DNA of 64,000 bases from Streptomyces armeniacus (GTDB taxonomy: Bacteria > Actinomycetota > Actinomycetes > Streptomycetales > Streptomycetaceae), in contig NZ_CP031320.1 in assembly GCF_003355155.1 (NCBI RefSeq), positions 1,660,369 to 1,724,368 of the forward strand, read 5' to 3'. The notes below the pieces were generated by a model. The model had not been told where the DNA came from, ran no database searches, and saw only the letters and a list, made by a program, of their open reading frames with translations. A program made the translations under genes and the position numbers. Shown here piece by piece: positions 39,458 through 49,855 of the stretch; position 1 is the first letter of the stretch; the number at the start of each line of letters is the position of its first letter.

Positions 39458-40849
39458 ATGTCCCGCAACGGCTCCCGGAACACCCCGCACAACGGCTCAC
39501 GCGCCCCCGCCTCCCAGCCCGCCACCGACCCCGACCCTGACCCCGGCCCCGCGGCCGGCCCTGCCCCCGGCGGAGCACTCTCCCGGCGCCGCATGCTCGC
39601 CCTGACGGGCGGCGCCGCGGCCGCCGTACCGCTGGCCGGCTGCGGTTCGGGCGCACCCGACGACGAGGGCGGCGGTGACGGAGGCGGCGGCACCGTCACG
39701 GTCTACTGGAACGCGGGCCACGACTACGCGGCGTACCAGAAGGTCATCGACGCCTTCGAGAAGAAGCACGGCGTCACCGTACGGATGCAGAAGTACCAGT
39801 GGCCGGACATGCGGACCCGCATCCTCACCGACTTCTCCTCCGGGAACGTGCCGGACCTGATGGAGGAACCCGGCGGCTGGACGCAGGAGTTCGCTCTCAG
39901 CGGCGACGTCCTCAGCCTCCAGGACTATCTGGACCGGGACGGCGCGGAGATGGGCTACCCGGACGACTGGCAGGAGGCCGCCGTCCGGCACAACGCCCAC
40001 CGGGGCAAGGCGTACGGGATCCAGCTGCACCAGACCTGCAGCCTGCTGCTCTACAACAAGGCGATGTTCCGCAAGGCCCGGGTCGAGCCGCCGACGACCT
40101 GGGACGAGGTGGTCAGCGTCGGCAAGAGACTGACCGGCGGCGATGTACACGGCATCGCGCTGAACCAGGACCAGTCGTACGCCTGGCCCTGGCTGCTGCA
40201 GAACGACGTACGGCTCTACAACCCGGACGGCCAGGAACTGCTGACACCGCGGGCGGCGGCGCTGGAGGCGCTCCAGTTCCAGGCCGACCTGGTGCACAAG
40301 CACAAGGTGTCCCCGGTGCCGACACCCGGTACGGACTACTCGGGGCCGCAGAAACTGCTCTCCGCGGAACGCGCCGCGATGATCGTCTCCGGGCCCTGGG
40401 ACCTGGAGCCCATCGAGAAGAGCAGCCCGGACCTCGAACTCGGCGTGGCCCAGGTGCCGAAAGGCAAGAAGCAGTCCACCATTCTGGCCGGCACCAGCGT
40501 GTTCATTCCCAAGAAGGCCAAACACCCCGATCTCGCCTGGGACCTGATCAAACGGCTCACGGAACTGCGCACGGAGGTCGCGGTCACCCGGGACGAGGGC
40601 ATGCTGATGCCGCGCAAGTCCTGGATGAAGGAACCCGTGGTGCAGGACGATCCGCTCACCAAGGCGTTCGCGAAGGGGCTGACGTACGCCGAGGACCCGT
40701 ATCTGGACCTCTATGTGACCGGGAAGTACGGGGAGTTGTCCATCGACCTCTTCCGGACGATGTACCAGGGCATCGTGATGGAGAAGAAACCGGTGGAGAA
40801 GGCGTACGAGCAGTACGTGACGGCCGGCCGCAAGCTCATCAAGGGGTAG
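39458..40849 (+). CDS. sugar ABC transporter substrate-binding lipoprotein
   Basis: A 463-residue family 1 binding protein. A long Pro/Asp-rich N-terminus (DPDPDPGPAAGPAPG) precedes a Tat motif (SRRRMLALTGG) and a lipobox (PLAGC), near residue 65. Family segments are TVTVYWNAGHDYAAYQKVID, RILTDFSSGNVPDLMEEPGG, CSLLLYNKAMFRKARVEPP, and AAMIVSGPWDL. The ATG at 39458 follows GAGAGGAG. With two permeases behind it this is a carbohydrate importer, again without its own ATPase. The sugar is unknown. Confidence 0.9.
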   Translation: MSRNGSRNTPHNGSRAPASQPATDPDPDPGPAAGPAPGGALSRRRMLALTGGAAAAVPLAGCGSGAPDDEGGGDGGGGTVTVYWNAGHDYAAYQKVIDAFEKKHGVTVRMQKYQWPDMRTRILTDFSSGNVPDLMEEPGGWTQEFALSGDVLSLQDYLDRDGAEMGYPDDWQEAAVRHNAHRGKAYGIQLHQTCSLLLYNKAMFRKARVEPPTTWDEVVSVGKRLTGGDVHGIALNQDQSYAWPWLLQNDVRLYNPDGQELLTPRAAALEALQFQADLVHKHKVSPVPTPGTDYSGPQKLLSAERAAMIVSGPWDLEPIEKSSPDLELGVAQVPKGKKQSTILAGTSVFIPKKAKHPDLAWDLIKRLTELRTEVAVTRDEGMLMPRKSWMKEPVVQDDPLTKAFAKGLTYAEDPYLDLYVTGKYGELSIDLFRTMYQGIVMEKKPVEKAYEQYVTAGRKLIKG

Positions 40850-40855
40850 CGGGGA

Positions 40856-41782
40856 ATGCCGCTGAAAACCCGCGACCGGAGCGCGCGGTTTCCGCGCGGC
40901 CTCCGCAGGTCGCGGCCGCTCACCCTGAAGGCGCGGCAGGCGCGTACCGCCTATCTGTTCCTCCTGCCCGCGCTCGTGTTCTTCGCGGTGTTCTTCTACA
41001 TGCCGATCGCCGACATCGTGAACACGAGCATGCATTCCGGTCCGCAGGCCGACGAGTTCAACGGGCTGGGGAACTACGTCGACGCGTTCGACGACCCGGC
41101 CGCCCGCAACTCCTTCGTGGTGACGCTCCTGTTCGCGGCGGGCACCACCGTCGGGGCGATCGTGCTGGGGCTCGGCCTCGCGCTGCTCGTCAACCGGCCG
41201 CTGCGCGGGCGTACGGTGTTCCGGCTGGCGCTGCTGGTCCCGTATCTGACGTCGGTGGCCGTGGTCGGGCTGCTGTGGCGGAACATCCTCGACCCGCAAC
41301 TCGGCATTCTCAACCGGCTGCTGAAGGAATTCGACCTGCCCACCCAGCAGTGGCTCAACACCGATCCGCTGGTGACCATCATCGTGATCACCCTGTGGCA
41401 GATCGCGGGCTACACGATGATTCTGTTCCTCGCCGGACTGCAGGGAATTCCCGAGGTCTACTACGAGGCCGCGTACATCGACGGGGCCAACAGCAGGCAG
41501 CGGTTCTGGCGCATCACGGTGCCGCTGCTGGCACCCACCACCCTGTTCGTGACCGTCATGGCGGTGATCTCGGGGCTCCAGGCGTTCGGGCAGGCGTACA
41601 TCATCACGAACGGAGGACCCGCCGACAGCACCGACCTCTATGTCTTCCACGTCTTCAACGTGGCTTTCCGCAGCCGTGACTTCGGCTATTCCTCGGCGCT
41701 CTCCGTGCTGCTGCTGATCGTCATCATGGTCTTCACGGCCGTCCAGCTGCGCGCCGGGCGGCGGCGGGAGGTGCAGTACTGA
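40856..41782 (+). CDS. sugar ABC transporter permease, MalF-like
   Basis: A 308-residue permease. After an arginine-rich N-terminus it has AYLFLLPALVFFAVFFYMPIADIVNTSM and the EAA loop IPEVYYEAAYIDGANSRQRFWRITVPLL. Six membrane segments are visible. The ATG at 40856 lies 6 nt after the binding protein stop with GGGGA immediately upstream. It pairs with the next permease, whose start overlaps its stop by one base (TGATG). Confidence 0.92.
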   Translation: MPLKTRDRSARFPRGLRRSRPLTLKARQARTAYLFLLPALVFFAVFFYMPIADIVNTSMHSGPQADEFNGLGNYVDAFDDPAARNSFVVTLLFAAGTTVGAIVLGLGLALLVNRPLRGRTVFRLALLVPYLTSVAVVGLLWRNILDPQLGILNRLLKEFDLPTQQWLNTDPLVTIIVITLWQIAGYTMILFLAGLQGIPEVYYEAAYIDGANSRQRFWRITVPLLAPTTLFVTVMAVISGLQAFGQAYIITNGGPADSTDLYVFHVFNVAFRSRDFGYSSALSVLLLIVIMVFTAVQLRAGRRREVQY

Positions 41783-42597
41783 TGAGCCGGGCCGTACGTG
41801 TCACCGTCTACGCGCTGCTGGTGCTGGCCAGCGCGCTCACCATCCTTCCGCTGCTCTACATGGTCGCGCTGTCCCTGCAGACGGAGGGCGAGACGCTGTC
41901 CGGTGAGGCGGTGCTGATTCCGGACTCGCCGCAGTGGGGGAACTACGCGACGCTCTTCGAGGAGGCGCCGTTCGCCAACTTCATCGTCAACAGCCTCGTC
42001 GTGGCGGGCGGGATCACCATCGCCCATCTCCTTTTCGACCCGCTAGTCGGCTACGTCTTCGCGAAGTTCGACTTCCCGTTCCGCAACACGCTTTTCGTGG
42101 CGATTCTGGCCACGCTGATGATCCCGCTCTTCGTCCGGATGATCCCGCTGTACGTGATGATGTCCAACATGGGCTGGCTGAACAGCTATCAGGCGCTGAT
42201 CATGCCCTTCCTGATGGACGGCTTCGGGATCTTCCTGATGCGGCAGTTCATCCAGCCCATTCCGGACGACCTGATCCACGCGGGGCGGGTGGACGGCGCC
42301 TCGGAGTTCACCATCTACTGGCGGATCGTGCTGCCGCAGGCGAAACCCGCGCTGGCGGTGCTGGGGCTGTTCACGTTCATCTTCCAGTGGAACGAGTTCC
42401 TGTGGCCGCTGGTCGCCACCACCACCGAGGAGATGCGGACCATTCCCGTCGGGCTGACCCTGTTCAACCAGGAGCACTTCACGCTCTGGCATCTGACGGC
42501 GGCCGGGTCCGTCATCATGTTCGTCCCGACCGCGCTGATCCTCATCTTCAGCCAGCGCTATTTCGTCCGGGGCATCGCGCTGACCGGGCTCAAGTGA
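41782..42597 (+). CDS. sugar ABC transporter permease, MalG-like
   Basis: A 271-residue permease. Membrane segments include VTVYALLVLASALTILPLLYMVAL and VAILATLMIPLFVRMIPLYVMM; the EAA loop is PDDLIHAGRVDGASEFTIYWRIVLPQAKP. It ends with the usual LIFSQRYFVRGIALTGLK. A strong hairpin 4 bp downstream ends the three-gene operon. Confidence 0.92.
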   Translation: MSRAVRVTVYALLVLASALTILPLLYMVALSLQTEGETLSGEAVLIPDSPQWGNYATLFEEAPFANFIVNSLVVAGGITIAHLLFDPLVGYVFAKFDFPFRNTLFVAILATLMIPLFVRMIPLYVMMSNMGWLNSYQALIMPFLMDGFGIFLMRQFIQPIPDDLIHAGRVDGASEFTIYWRIVLPQAKPALAVLGLFTFIFQWNEFLWPLVATTTEEMRTIPVGLTLFNQEHFTLWHLTAAGSVIMFVPTALILIFSQRYFVRGIALTGLK

Positions 42598-42600
42598 GAA

Positions 42601-42630
42601 GCGGGCGGCGGCCGTCCGGCCGCCGCCCGC
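42601..42630 (+). terminator. strong terminator hairpin after the sugar importer
   Basis: A perfect 13-bp GC-only inverted repeat (42601-42613 with 42618-42630) around the loop GTCC starts 4 bp after the permease stop. It is followed by TTCACGG rather than a U-tract. Such hairpins are typical Streptomyces terminators. Confidence 0.8.
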
Positions 42631-42664
42631 TTCACGGGAGGTCCTTCTCCGGGAAGGCCCTCCC

Positions 42665-42868
42665 TCAGAAGTACCCCTCGCGTTTGCGGTCTTCCATGGC
42701 GGCTTCGGAGAGTTTGTCATCCGCGCGGGTGGCGCCGCGTTCGGTGAGGCGGGAGGCGGTGATTTCGGTGATGACCTTGTCCACGGTGTCGGCGTCGGAG
42801 TCGACGGCGCCGGTGCAGGACATGTCGCCGACGGTGCGGTAGCGCACCTGGCGGGTCTCCAGGGTTTC
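42665..42868 (-). pseudogene. cysD: sulfate adenylyltransferase subunit 2 (cysD), C-terminal remnant
   Basis: The minus frame reads ETLETRQVRYRTVGDMSCTG, then AVDSDADTVDKVI, SRLTERGATRADDKLSEAAM and ends EDRKREGYF. This is the exact C-terminal signature of CysD, the small catalytic subunit of ATP sulfurylase. Only about 67 of about 310 residues are left. Upstream of 42868 the frame stays open but no longer resembles CysD. The ATP-pyrophosphatase PP-loop is missing, so it cannot function. It abuts a truncated FUSC gene. Confidence 0.85.
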
Positions 42869-43222
42869 GTCGTGACCGTGCCCCCGCCCTAATCGAATCG
42901 TGGCAGAAACGGAGGCTTCGCGAAGGGTCTTCGAGTGTGCGTCGGGCAGGCGTTTGGCAGAAGTCCGCCCCCCGCTCACCCGCATCACCAGCGAAACGTC
43001 CGCATTCGCCTGTGCTGCCGCCTACGTGCCGCTCGGGCGCGGCGCGGCTGCACACGTTCGCGCAGTCCCTTGGCGTCGTTGCGCCCCCGCCGGAACCGCC
43101 CGCCCCCGCGCGCTCCGGCGCCGTCGCGGGGAGGGCCGTCCTCACCGCCGGCCTGGAGGGGGACGGCTCCGCGGCCTTCACCACGGACGTCGAGGGCGGG
43201 CGGGCCACCGACGGGCACGGCT

Positions 43223-44251
43223 CCGGCGGACGCCGCCCCGTACGTGCCCGCCCCGCGCCCGTACCCGCTGCGCCGCAGCGTGCTCGGGCCTGCCGGGCGG
43301 GAGTACGGGCTGCGCGTGGCGCTGTGCGTCGCCGCCGCCACCGCCCTCGCGCTGGCCCTGCACGAGGAGCACTGGTACTGGCTGCCGACGACCACCGCGT
43401 TCCTGATCAAGCCCGACATGGGCCCGCTGTTCTCCCGCGTCGTGAACCGCTTCGCGGGCACGGCGGTGGGCGTCCTGGCGTTCACCGTGCTGGCCGCGTG
43501 GTGCGGCGGCACGTGGTGGCCGGTGGCGGTGGTCGTCGCGGGCGGCGCGCTGATCCCGGCCGCCACGCGCCACATCGGCCTCCTGACCGCGGTGATCACG
43601 ATGCTGGTGCTGTCCTTCATGCACACCGTCGGGGACACCGCGGTGACCGTGGCCCGGCTGGTGGACACGGCGCTGGCCTGCGGAATAGCGTTGCTCGTCG
43701 GCCACTTGCCGCGGCTGTCCGATCCGCGCGTACGCGTCGGGCACCGGTTCGCGGTCGCGCTGCGCGCCACCGAACGCTATCTGCGGCACACGCTCGAACT
43801 CGACCGCCCGCCCCGTCCCGTACGCCCCGGCCCCGTACACCTCGCCGCCGCCCCGGACCCGGCCGCCGCGCACTGCGCCGCCCTCCGGCACACCGCCTAC
43901 CGCGCCCTCGCGGAGGCGCGGGCGGTCGCGGAGGCGGCAGCGGCGGAACTGCCGGGCCCGTACGGCGCGCGCCGGCACGACTGGCTCGCCGTACTGGCGC
44001 GGGCCGAGCGCATCGCCGACGCGGCGACGGTGTGCGCCGTACGCCTCGAATACGGCGTCCCGCGCCCGCCGGACGCCGAGGTCCACCAGGTCACGGCGGC
44101 GCTGGCCGCGATGGCCGACGCACTGGAGGACGGCCGCGGCCACACGGCTCCGCCACTGCCCCCGGGCCCGCGCGGGTGCCGCTCGCTGCACGACGTGATG
44201 ACGGAACTCCACGCGATCCACACCCTGACGACGTCCGCCCCGGCGGCCTGA
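43223..44251 (+). pseudogene. FUSC-family transporter, C-terminal half only
   Basis: The frame encodes RRSVLGPAGREYGLRVALCVAAATALALALHEEHWYWLPTTTAF, broken here by the usual loops, then TAVGVLAFTVLAAW, VVVAGGALIPAATRH, HIGLLTAVITMLVLSF and a cytoplasmic tail. This is the second FUSC (fusaric acid resistance) membrane domain. Full proteins have about 650-730 residues with two such halves. The N-terminal half is absent; the 300 bp upstream can be read only as frameshifted or unrelated DNA. GTG at 43244 could start a short protein. The family exports aromatic acids. Confidence 0.65.
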
Positions 44252-44282
44252 CCCCACCCGGGCCGGAGCGGTCACCCACCCG

Positions 44283-44411
44283 AGCCCGTCCGGCGTTTGA
44301 GGACGGCCCTCAGCCCGCGGTTCGCGGCAGTCGCCGGTGGGCGGTGACCGCATCGTGTGCTGGGCGCGGCCCGGGGACGGGCCGGATTCGTCCTCAAGCG
44401 CCGGACGGGCT
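44283..44411. repeat. inverted pair of the GCCCGTCCGGCGTTTGAGGA intergenic repeat
   Basis: AGCCCGTCCGGCGTTTGAGGA at 44283-44303 and its inverted copy (one mismatch) at 44391-44411 enclose 87 bp. The sequence is a familiar short repeat between Streptomyces genes, usually seen near gene ends. The pair sits just after the FUSC stop, in the 307-bp gap before the YCII gene; no coding feature is seen there. Confidence 0.6.
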
Positions 44412-44558
44412 GGATGTGCTGGGCCAGGAGCCCTGCTCACGCGCCCTCGGCCGCGCGGACGGAAAAAGTTTCGGTGGTGATGTCGAGAACCCGTGGCCGG
44501 CTCCGTCCCCGAGGTGAACGTGACCACAATGGGTCGCACCAGGACCGAGGAGAACATC

Positions 44559-44966
44559 ATGGCCAAGTACCTGCTGCTGAAGCACTACCGCGGCGCCCCG
44601 GCACCGGCGAACGACGTGCCGATGGACAAGTGGACGCCCGAGGAGATCTCGGCGCACGTGCAGTACATGCGGGACTTCGCGGACCGGCTCGAGGAGACCG
44701 GCGAGTTCGTCGACGGGCAGGCGCTCGCCCCCGAGGGGACGTTCGTGCGGTACGACGGGCCGGGGCGCCCGCCGGTCACCGACGGGCCGTTCGCCGAGAC
44801 CAAGGACCTGATCGCCGGCTGGATGGTGATCGACGTCGACAGCTACGAGCGCGCCGTCGAGCTGGCCGGGGAGCTGTCGGCCGCGCCCGGGGCGGGCGGG
44901 GAGCCGATCCACGAGTGGCTCGAACTGCGTCCGTTCCTGGCCGAGCCGCCCACCATCACGGAGTGA
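44559..44966 (+). CDS. YCII-related (PF03795) protein
   Basis: A 135-residue YCII-family protein. Conserved parts are KYLLLKHYRG at the N-terminus, YMRDFADRLEETGEFVDGQAL, VTDGPFAETKDLIAGWMVIDVDSYERAVELA and the C-terminal RPFL. The ATG at 44559 follows GAGGAG. These small proteins commonly sit beside ECF42 sigma factors and are thought to be functionally tied to them. Here it ends at 44966, with the sigma factor starting within a few bases. Its own activity is not established. Confidence 0.88.
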   Translation: MAKYLLLKHYRGAPAPANDVPMDKWTPEEISAHVQYMRDFADRLEETGEFVDGQALAPEGTFVRYDGPGRPPVTDGPFAETKDLIAGWMVIDVDSYERAVELAGELSAAPGAGGEPIHEWLELRPFLAEPPTITE

Positions 44967-44971
44967 CCGGA

Positions 44972-46135
<1,164 letters not shown>

Positions 46136-46184
46136 CGCGGCGCGCGGCGTGAAGCGACGGGCGGCAGGACGCGGCGGACGGCGT

Positions 46185-46212
46185 GACGGTGCGCGGCAGG
46201 ACGGTGCGCGGC
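46185..46212 (+). repeat. 15-bp period tandem duplication in a convergent gap
   Basis: GACGGTGCGCGGC occurs at 46185-46197 and 46200-46212 in the 91-bp gap between the sigma factor stop and the DinB-family stop. The gap is arginine/alanine-codon-like GC-rich DNA with no strong hairpin. Confidence 0.45.
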
Positions 46213-46226
46213 GTGACGGGCCCCGG

Positions 46227-46784
46227 CTACTGGCCCACCCTCCCGTCGACACACTCGCGCAGCAGGTCGGCGTGCCCGCAGTGCCGGGCGTACTCCTCGA
46301 TCGCGTGCACCATCAGCTCCCGGACCGCGATGTCCTCCCGCCCCACGTGCTCGCCCAGATCCGGGTGCTCGGCCAAGAGGGCGTCCGTCGCGGCCTGTTC
46401 GCGTGCCAGATCGGCGTACGCGGCGTCGACCACGGCCTGTTCGCCGACCGCTCCGTCGAAGTCCGCGCCGCGCTCGCCGTACAGCTTCGGCACCGGGTCG
46501 CCGTGGGTGATCCAGGTCTGCCAGTCCCGTTCCACCTCGACGAGGTGCCGCAGCAGGCCGAGCAGCGACATCGTCGACGGCGGAACCGAGCGGAGGGCCA
46601 GCTGCTCCGGGCTCAGGCCCTCGCACTTCATCAGCAGGGTCTTGCGGTAACCCGACAGGAAGTCCTGCAGCGTCGCAAGCTCGCCCTCCGGGCTGACGCC
46701 GCTCTCGCGGGGGTCGTCGTCCGGGTCGGCCCACATGTCGGGGTAGCGGGTGGCCTGGCTCCATCGCGCGGGTTCGTCACTCAT
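46227..46784 (-). CDS. DinB-family protein (DUF664)
   Basis: A 185-residue DinB/YfiT-like four-helix protein. Family marks are TLQDFLSGYRKTLLMKCEGL, MSLLGLLRHLVEVERDWQTW with the metal-ligand histidine, and ELMVHAIEEYARHCGHADLLRE with two further ligand histidines. In actinobacteria such proteins often use mycothiol or a related thiol as cofactor. The substrate is unknown. The ATG at 46784 has only a weak ribosome site; an open frame continues 19 codons upstream. Confidence 0.88.
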   Translation of the reverse strand: MSDEPARWSQATRYPDMWADPDDDPRESGVSPEGELATLQDFLSGYRKTLLMKCEGLSPEQLALRSVPPSTMSLLGLLRHLVEVERDWQTWITHGDPVPKLYGERGADFDGAVGEQAVVDAAYADLAREQAATDALLAEHPDLGEHVGREDIAVRELMVHAIEEYARHCGHADLLRECVDGRVGQ

Positions 46785-46903
46785 GCGCACATGGTCGTGC
46801 GTGCGGTGCGTACCCGCCACTGGATTTGAAGCGCCCTGCACGGTCCGTGTCCTACGCCGGGTGCGCGCCCCGGCGGAGGCGTACGGACCGTAAAATGCCG
46901 ATC

Positions 46904-47251
46904 ATGACTGCCGGTCCCGACGACGTGCGACGTGTCGCCCTGTCCCTCCCCGAGACGAAGGAGGTGCTGGCCTGGGGCATGCCCACGTTCCGTGCCGCCG
47001 GGAAGATGTTCGTGACGATGCCCGACGACGAGACGTCGTTCGCCGTACGGTGCCCGAAGCTGGAGCGGGGAGAGCTGATCGCCGCCGAGCCGGAGAAGTT
47101 CTGGGTGCCGCCGCACGAGGCGAGCTCCCACTGGGTGCGCGTACGGCTCGCGGCGCTGGAGGACCTGGACGAGCTCCAGGACATCATCGTGGACTCCTGG
47201 AAGCAGGCGGCCCCGCCGCGCCTCGCGGAGGAGCTCCCGGACGGGCGCTGA
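46904..47251 (+). CDS. MmcQ/YjbR-family DNA-binding-fold protein
   Basis: A 115-residue MmcQ/YjbR protein (PF04237). Typical segments are DDVRRVALSLPETKEVLAWGMPTFRAAGKMFVTM (in pieces) and KFWVPPHEASSHWVRVRLAAL. The fold is a CyaY-like double wing and may bind DNA, but no specific role is known for most members. ATG at 46904 (or 46895) is the start. The gene is divergent from the DinB gene. Confidence 0.88.
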   Translation: MTAGPDDVRRVALSLPETKEVLAWGMPTFRAAGKMFVTMPDDETSFAVRCPKLERGELIAAEPEKFWVPPHEASSHWVRVRLAALEDLDELQDIIVDSWKQAAPPRLAEELPDGR

Positions 47252-47289
47252 GCGCGCCCCGTCGTCAACCGACGTGCGCGGACGGCCGG

Positions 47290-47982
47290 TTACGGGGTGG
47301 CGCGTGAGGCGTTCCGGCGGCGCGCGATCGTCTGCACGTGGCCGGCCGTGTGCCCGTGGAGCGTCGCGGAGGTGCCCGTACGCTCCTCCTCGACCGTGAA
47401 GCCGTACGCGTGCAGCAACTCCCGTACGTGCCCCGGCGGGTGGTGCCGGAACAGCCCTCCGTCGGGTGTGGTGAACACACCGTACGGCGTGCCCTCGGGC
47501 GCGTGCGCCGCGTGCTGCTCGTAGCGGCCGACGTTGCGCGCGTCGCGCTGTACGGGCACGTCGCTGACGTACAGCACGCCGCCCGGCCGCAGGAGCCGGC
47601 CCAGCTCCCGTACGATCGCGCGCTGGTCGGCGTCCCCTGGCACGCAGTTGAGGACGACGAAGAGGAGCGCCGCGTCGTACGAGCCGTCCGTGTGGCCGTC
47701 CGCGCGGGGGAGCGGCAGCGCGGACTGGTGGGCGAGGTCCAGCGCGGGGTGCTCGCGGCGGCCGCGTTCGACCATGGCGCGGGACGGGTCGACGCCGCGC
47801 ACGTCGCCGTAGCCGAGGGCGGCGAGCCGCGCGGTGAGCCGGCCGTAGCCGCAGCCGTAGTCGAGGACGCGGGCGTCGCGGGGCACGTACGCGGCCAGCA
47901 GCTCGTGGTCGAGGGCGTGCGTGAAGTCCTTGGAGGCGCCGTCGGCCTCCCAGTAGCCGTGCACGGCGGGACGGTCTGCCAT
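47290..47982 (-). CDS. class I SAM-dependent methyltransferase
   Basis: A 230-residue methyltransferase. Motif I is VLDYGCGYGRLTARLAALGYGD, then VRGVDPSRAMV, the post-I segment YDAALLFVVLNCVPGD, and LRPGGVLYVSDVPV. It begins MADRPAVHGYWEADGASKDFTH, matching a small family of Streptomyces methyltransferases. The ATG at 47982 is preceded by only a weak GG-rich site; an in-frame ATG 27 bp upstream is also possible. The substrate is unknown. Confidence 0.87.
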   Translation of the reverse strand: MADRPAVHGYWEADGASKDFTHALDHELLAAYVPRDARVLDYGCGYGRLTARLAALGYGDVRGVDPSRAMVERGRREHPALDLAHQSALPLPRADGHTDGSYDAALLFVVLNCVPGDADQRAIVRELGRLLRPGGVLYVSDVPVQRDARNVGRYEQHAAHAPEGTPYGVFTTPDGGLFRHHPPGHVRELLHAYGFTVEEERTGTSATLHGHTAGHVQTIARRRNASRATP

Positions 47983-48334
47983 GCCCGGACCGTACCGGGG
48001 GAGCGGCACAACAGGCAGGCGCCGTACGGGCCGTGGCGCGCGCCCCGTCTGTGCCGCCCCGCCTGCACCGCGCGCCCCCGCCTATACCGCCGCGCCCGGG
48101 ACCCGTCCCGCGCGAGCCGAGTTACGGTCGTGCGGCCCGCGCCGGGGGTCGGGCGCCCCGGTCCGGACGCGGCGTACGTGCAGCACAGGGGACTGCGCCG
48201 TACGCCACGGAGACGGGCGGCGGGAACGGGGCAGGGGAGGCGCCGTCCGGGGGCTGAGGGGCCGCCGCGGGCACCGGCCGTTCCCGCCGCCACCACCCTG
48301 CTCCCCCTCACCGTACGGCCGGTACCCTGCGGCG
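47983..48334. other. 352-bp intergenic region without recognisable gene
   Basis: The interval lies between the methyltransferase start and the FG-GAP lipoprotein start. Open frames cross it on both strands, but none has a ribosome site or conserved sequence. It likely carries the divergent promoters; no clear -35/-10 pair was found. Confidence 0.4.
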
Positions 48335-49825
48335 ATGACATACAGGAAGGCACGTACGGCGTGCCGCCGCGCCGCGGTGGGCGGCGCCGTGCTGCTGCTG
48401 GCGGCGGTGACGGCGTGCTCCGGGGGCGAGGGGGACGAGGACTCGGGCGGTTCCGGCGGCCCGCCACCCGCCGGAGGGCCGCCGTCCGCCGGTGGCCCGC
48501 CCCGTAAGGACCTCGGAGTCCCGGACGGCCAGGCCGACTTCGACCGCGACGGCCACGCCGACGCCGCCTTCGTCGTCACCGGCAGCGCCCCCTCGGATCT
48601 GCAACGGGGCTACGGCCCCATCGCCGTCTTCCGCGGCGGCGACGGCGGGCTGCGCCCGACCGGCCGGCCGCTCGTGGCGGGCAGCGGACGCAAGGACTCC
48701 AACGGTTTCCTCGCAGAGGGCTACGCGCGCCCTCTGGCCGCCGACTTCGACGGCGACGGTTACTCGGACGTGGTGGCGCACCGGTATCTGCCCCTCCCCG
48801 ACAACGAGAGGAACGGGCGCCGCGGCAGCCACACCGTCCTGCTGCGCGGCGGACCGAAGGGACTGGGGGAGCGGCCCGTACGCGTCGACGTGCCGGGCGA
48901 CCGCGCCGAGGACCCGTTCGACGCGGAAGCGGCCGGTGACGTGAACGGCGACGGTCACCCCGACCTCATCGACCCGGGCAATCTCCCCCGAGTCGTGTAC
49001 GGCCCGTTCGCACCGTCCGGCGAACCGGCCTCCGTCCAGACCCTCGACGGCGGCTCCGGCACCTCCGAGAGCTTCAGCGGAGAACCGGTCGCGGCGGACT
49101 TCGACCGGGACGGGGACACGGACATCCTGCTGCTCAACGCGTCCGAGGAGGAGTACGAGGGCGATGAACCGCCCGTCCCCGCGAAGTTCTTCCGCGGTAC
49201 GGAGGACGGGCCCGTGCTCGACAAGGGGCTGACGGAGCGGCTCGGCGAGGACATCGGCACCTGGAGCTCAGGCCCGGGTCCGCGCGCGGGCACGGACCTG
49301 GACGGCGACCGCTATCCCGACATCCTGCCGCCGGGCCAGGGCGACAAGCGGACCCGCACGTACCTGCGGGGCGGGCCCGACGGCGTGCGCGCCGGCACCG
49401 CCACCCTCACCACCGGCGACGACGTCGGCGAACCGCTCCTCGCGGGCGACGTGACGGGCGACGGCCGCCCCGAGCTGGTGTCCACCGTGCCGTACGGGAG
49501 TTACGGCAACCGCGGGCGTATCCAGGTCGCGCGGCTCGGGGACGGGCCGGGCATTCATCCGTTCCAGCACGTGGGCCTGGACACCCCCGGGGTGCCCGGC
49601 GACGCCTTCAGATCGGATATCGGCAAACGCGACCACTTCGCGGACCGCCTCCAGCTCCTCGACGCCGACGGCGACGGTCACACGGACGTACTCGCCGCCG
49701 AGGACATCACCGGCCCGCAGCACCGCTACGGCGGCTTCTGGTACTTCCGCGGCGGCCCGGACGGCCTCAGTACGGACGGCGTACGCCGCTTCTCCCTGCC
49801 GGAGCTGGGCCTCTCCCCTGACTGA
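48335..49825 (+). CDS. FG-GAP/VCBS repeat lipoprotein
   Basis: A 496-residue predicted lipoprotein. The signal peptide (VGGAVLLLAAVTACSGG) ends in a lipobox Cys near residue 28, followed by a Gly/Pro-rich linker. Seven calcium-loop-like repeats are seen: DFDRDGHAD, DFDGDGYSD, DVNGDGHPD, DFDRDGDTD, DLDGDRYPD, DVTGDGRPE and DADGDGHTD. Each repeat region is part of a beta-propeller blade like those of integrin alpha-subunits. It is a cell-surface protein of unknown ligand. The ATG at 48335 is the first codon before the signal peptide. Confidence 0.85.
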   Translation: MTYRKARTACRRAAVGGAVLLLAAVTACSGGEGDEDSGGSGGPPPAGGPPSAGGPPRKDLGVPDGQADFDRDGHADAAFVVTGSAPSDLQRGYGPIAVFRGGDGGLRPTGRPLVAGSGRKDSNGFLAEGYARPLAADFDGDGYSDVVAHRYLPLPDNERNGRRGSHTVLLRGGPKGLGERPVRVDVPGDRAEDPFDAEAAGDVNGDGHPDLIDPGNLPRVVYGPFAPSGEPASVQTLDGGSGTSESFSGEPVAADFDRDGDTDILLLNASEEEYEGDEPPVPAKFFRGTEDGPVLDKGLTERLGEDIGTWSSGPGPRAGTDLDGDRYPDILPPGQGDKRTRTYLRGGPDGVRAGTATLTTGDDVGEPLLAGDVTGDGRPELVSTVPYGSYGNRGRIQVARLGDGPGIHPFQHVGLDTPGVPGDAFRSDIGKRDHFADRLQLLDADGDGHTDVLAAEDITGPQHRYGGFWYFRGGPDGLSTDGVRRFSLPELGLSPD

Positions 49826-49855
49826 AGACGCGGGAGAGACCCGGCCCATAGAACG

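Noticed and set aside
39497..41650. 717-codon minus-strand open frame opposite the sugar importer
   Set aside because: It is antisense to two genes with clear transporter motifs and has no start signal or recognisable domain.
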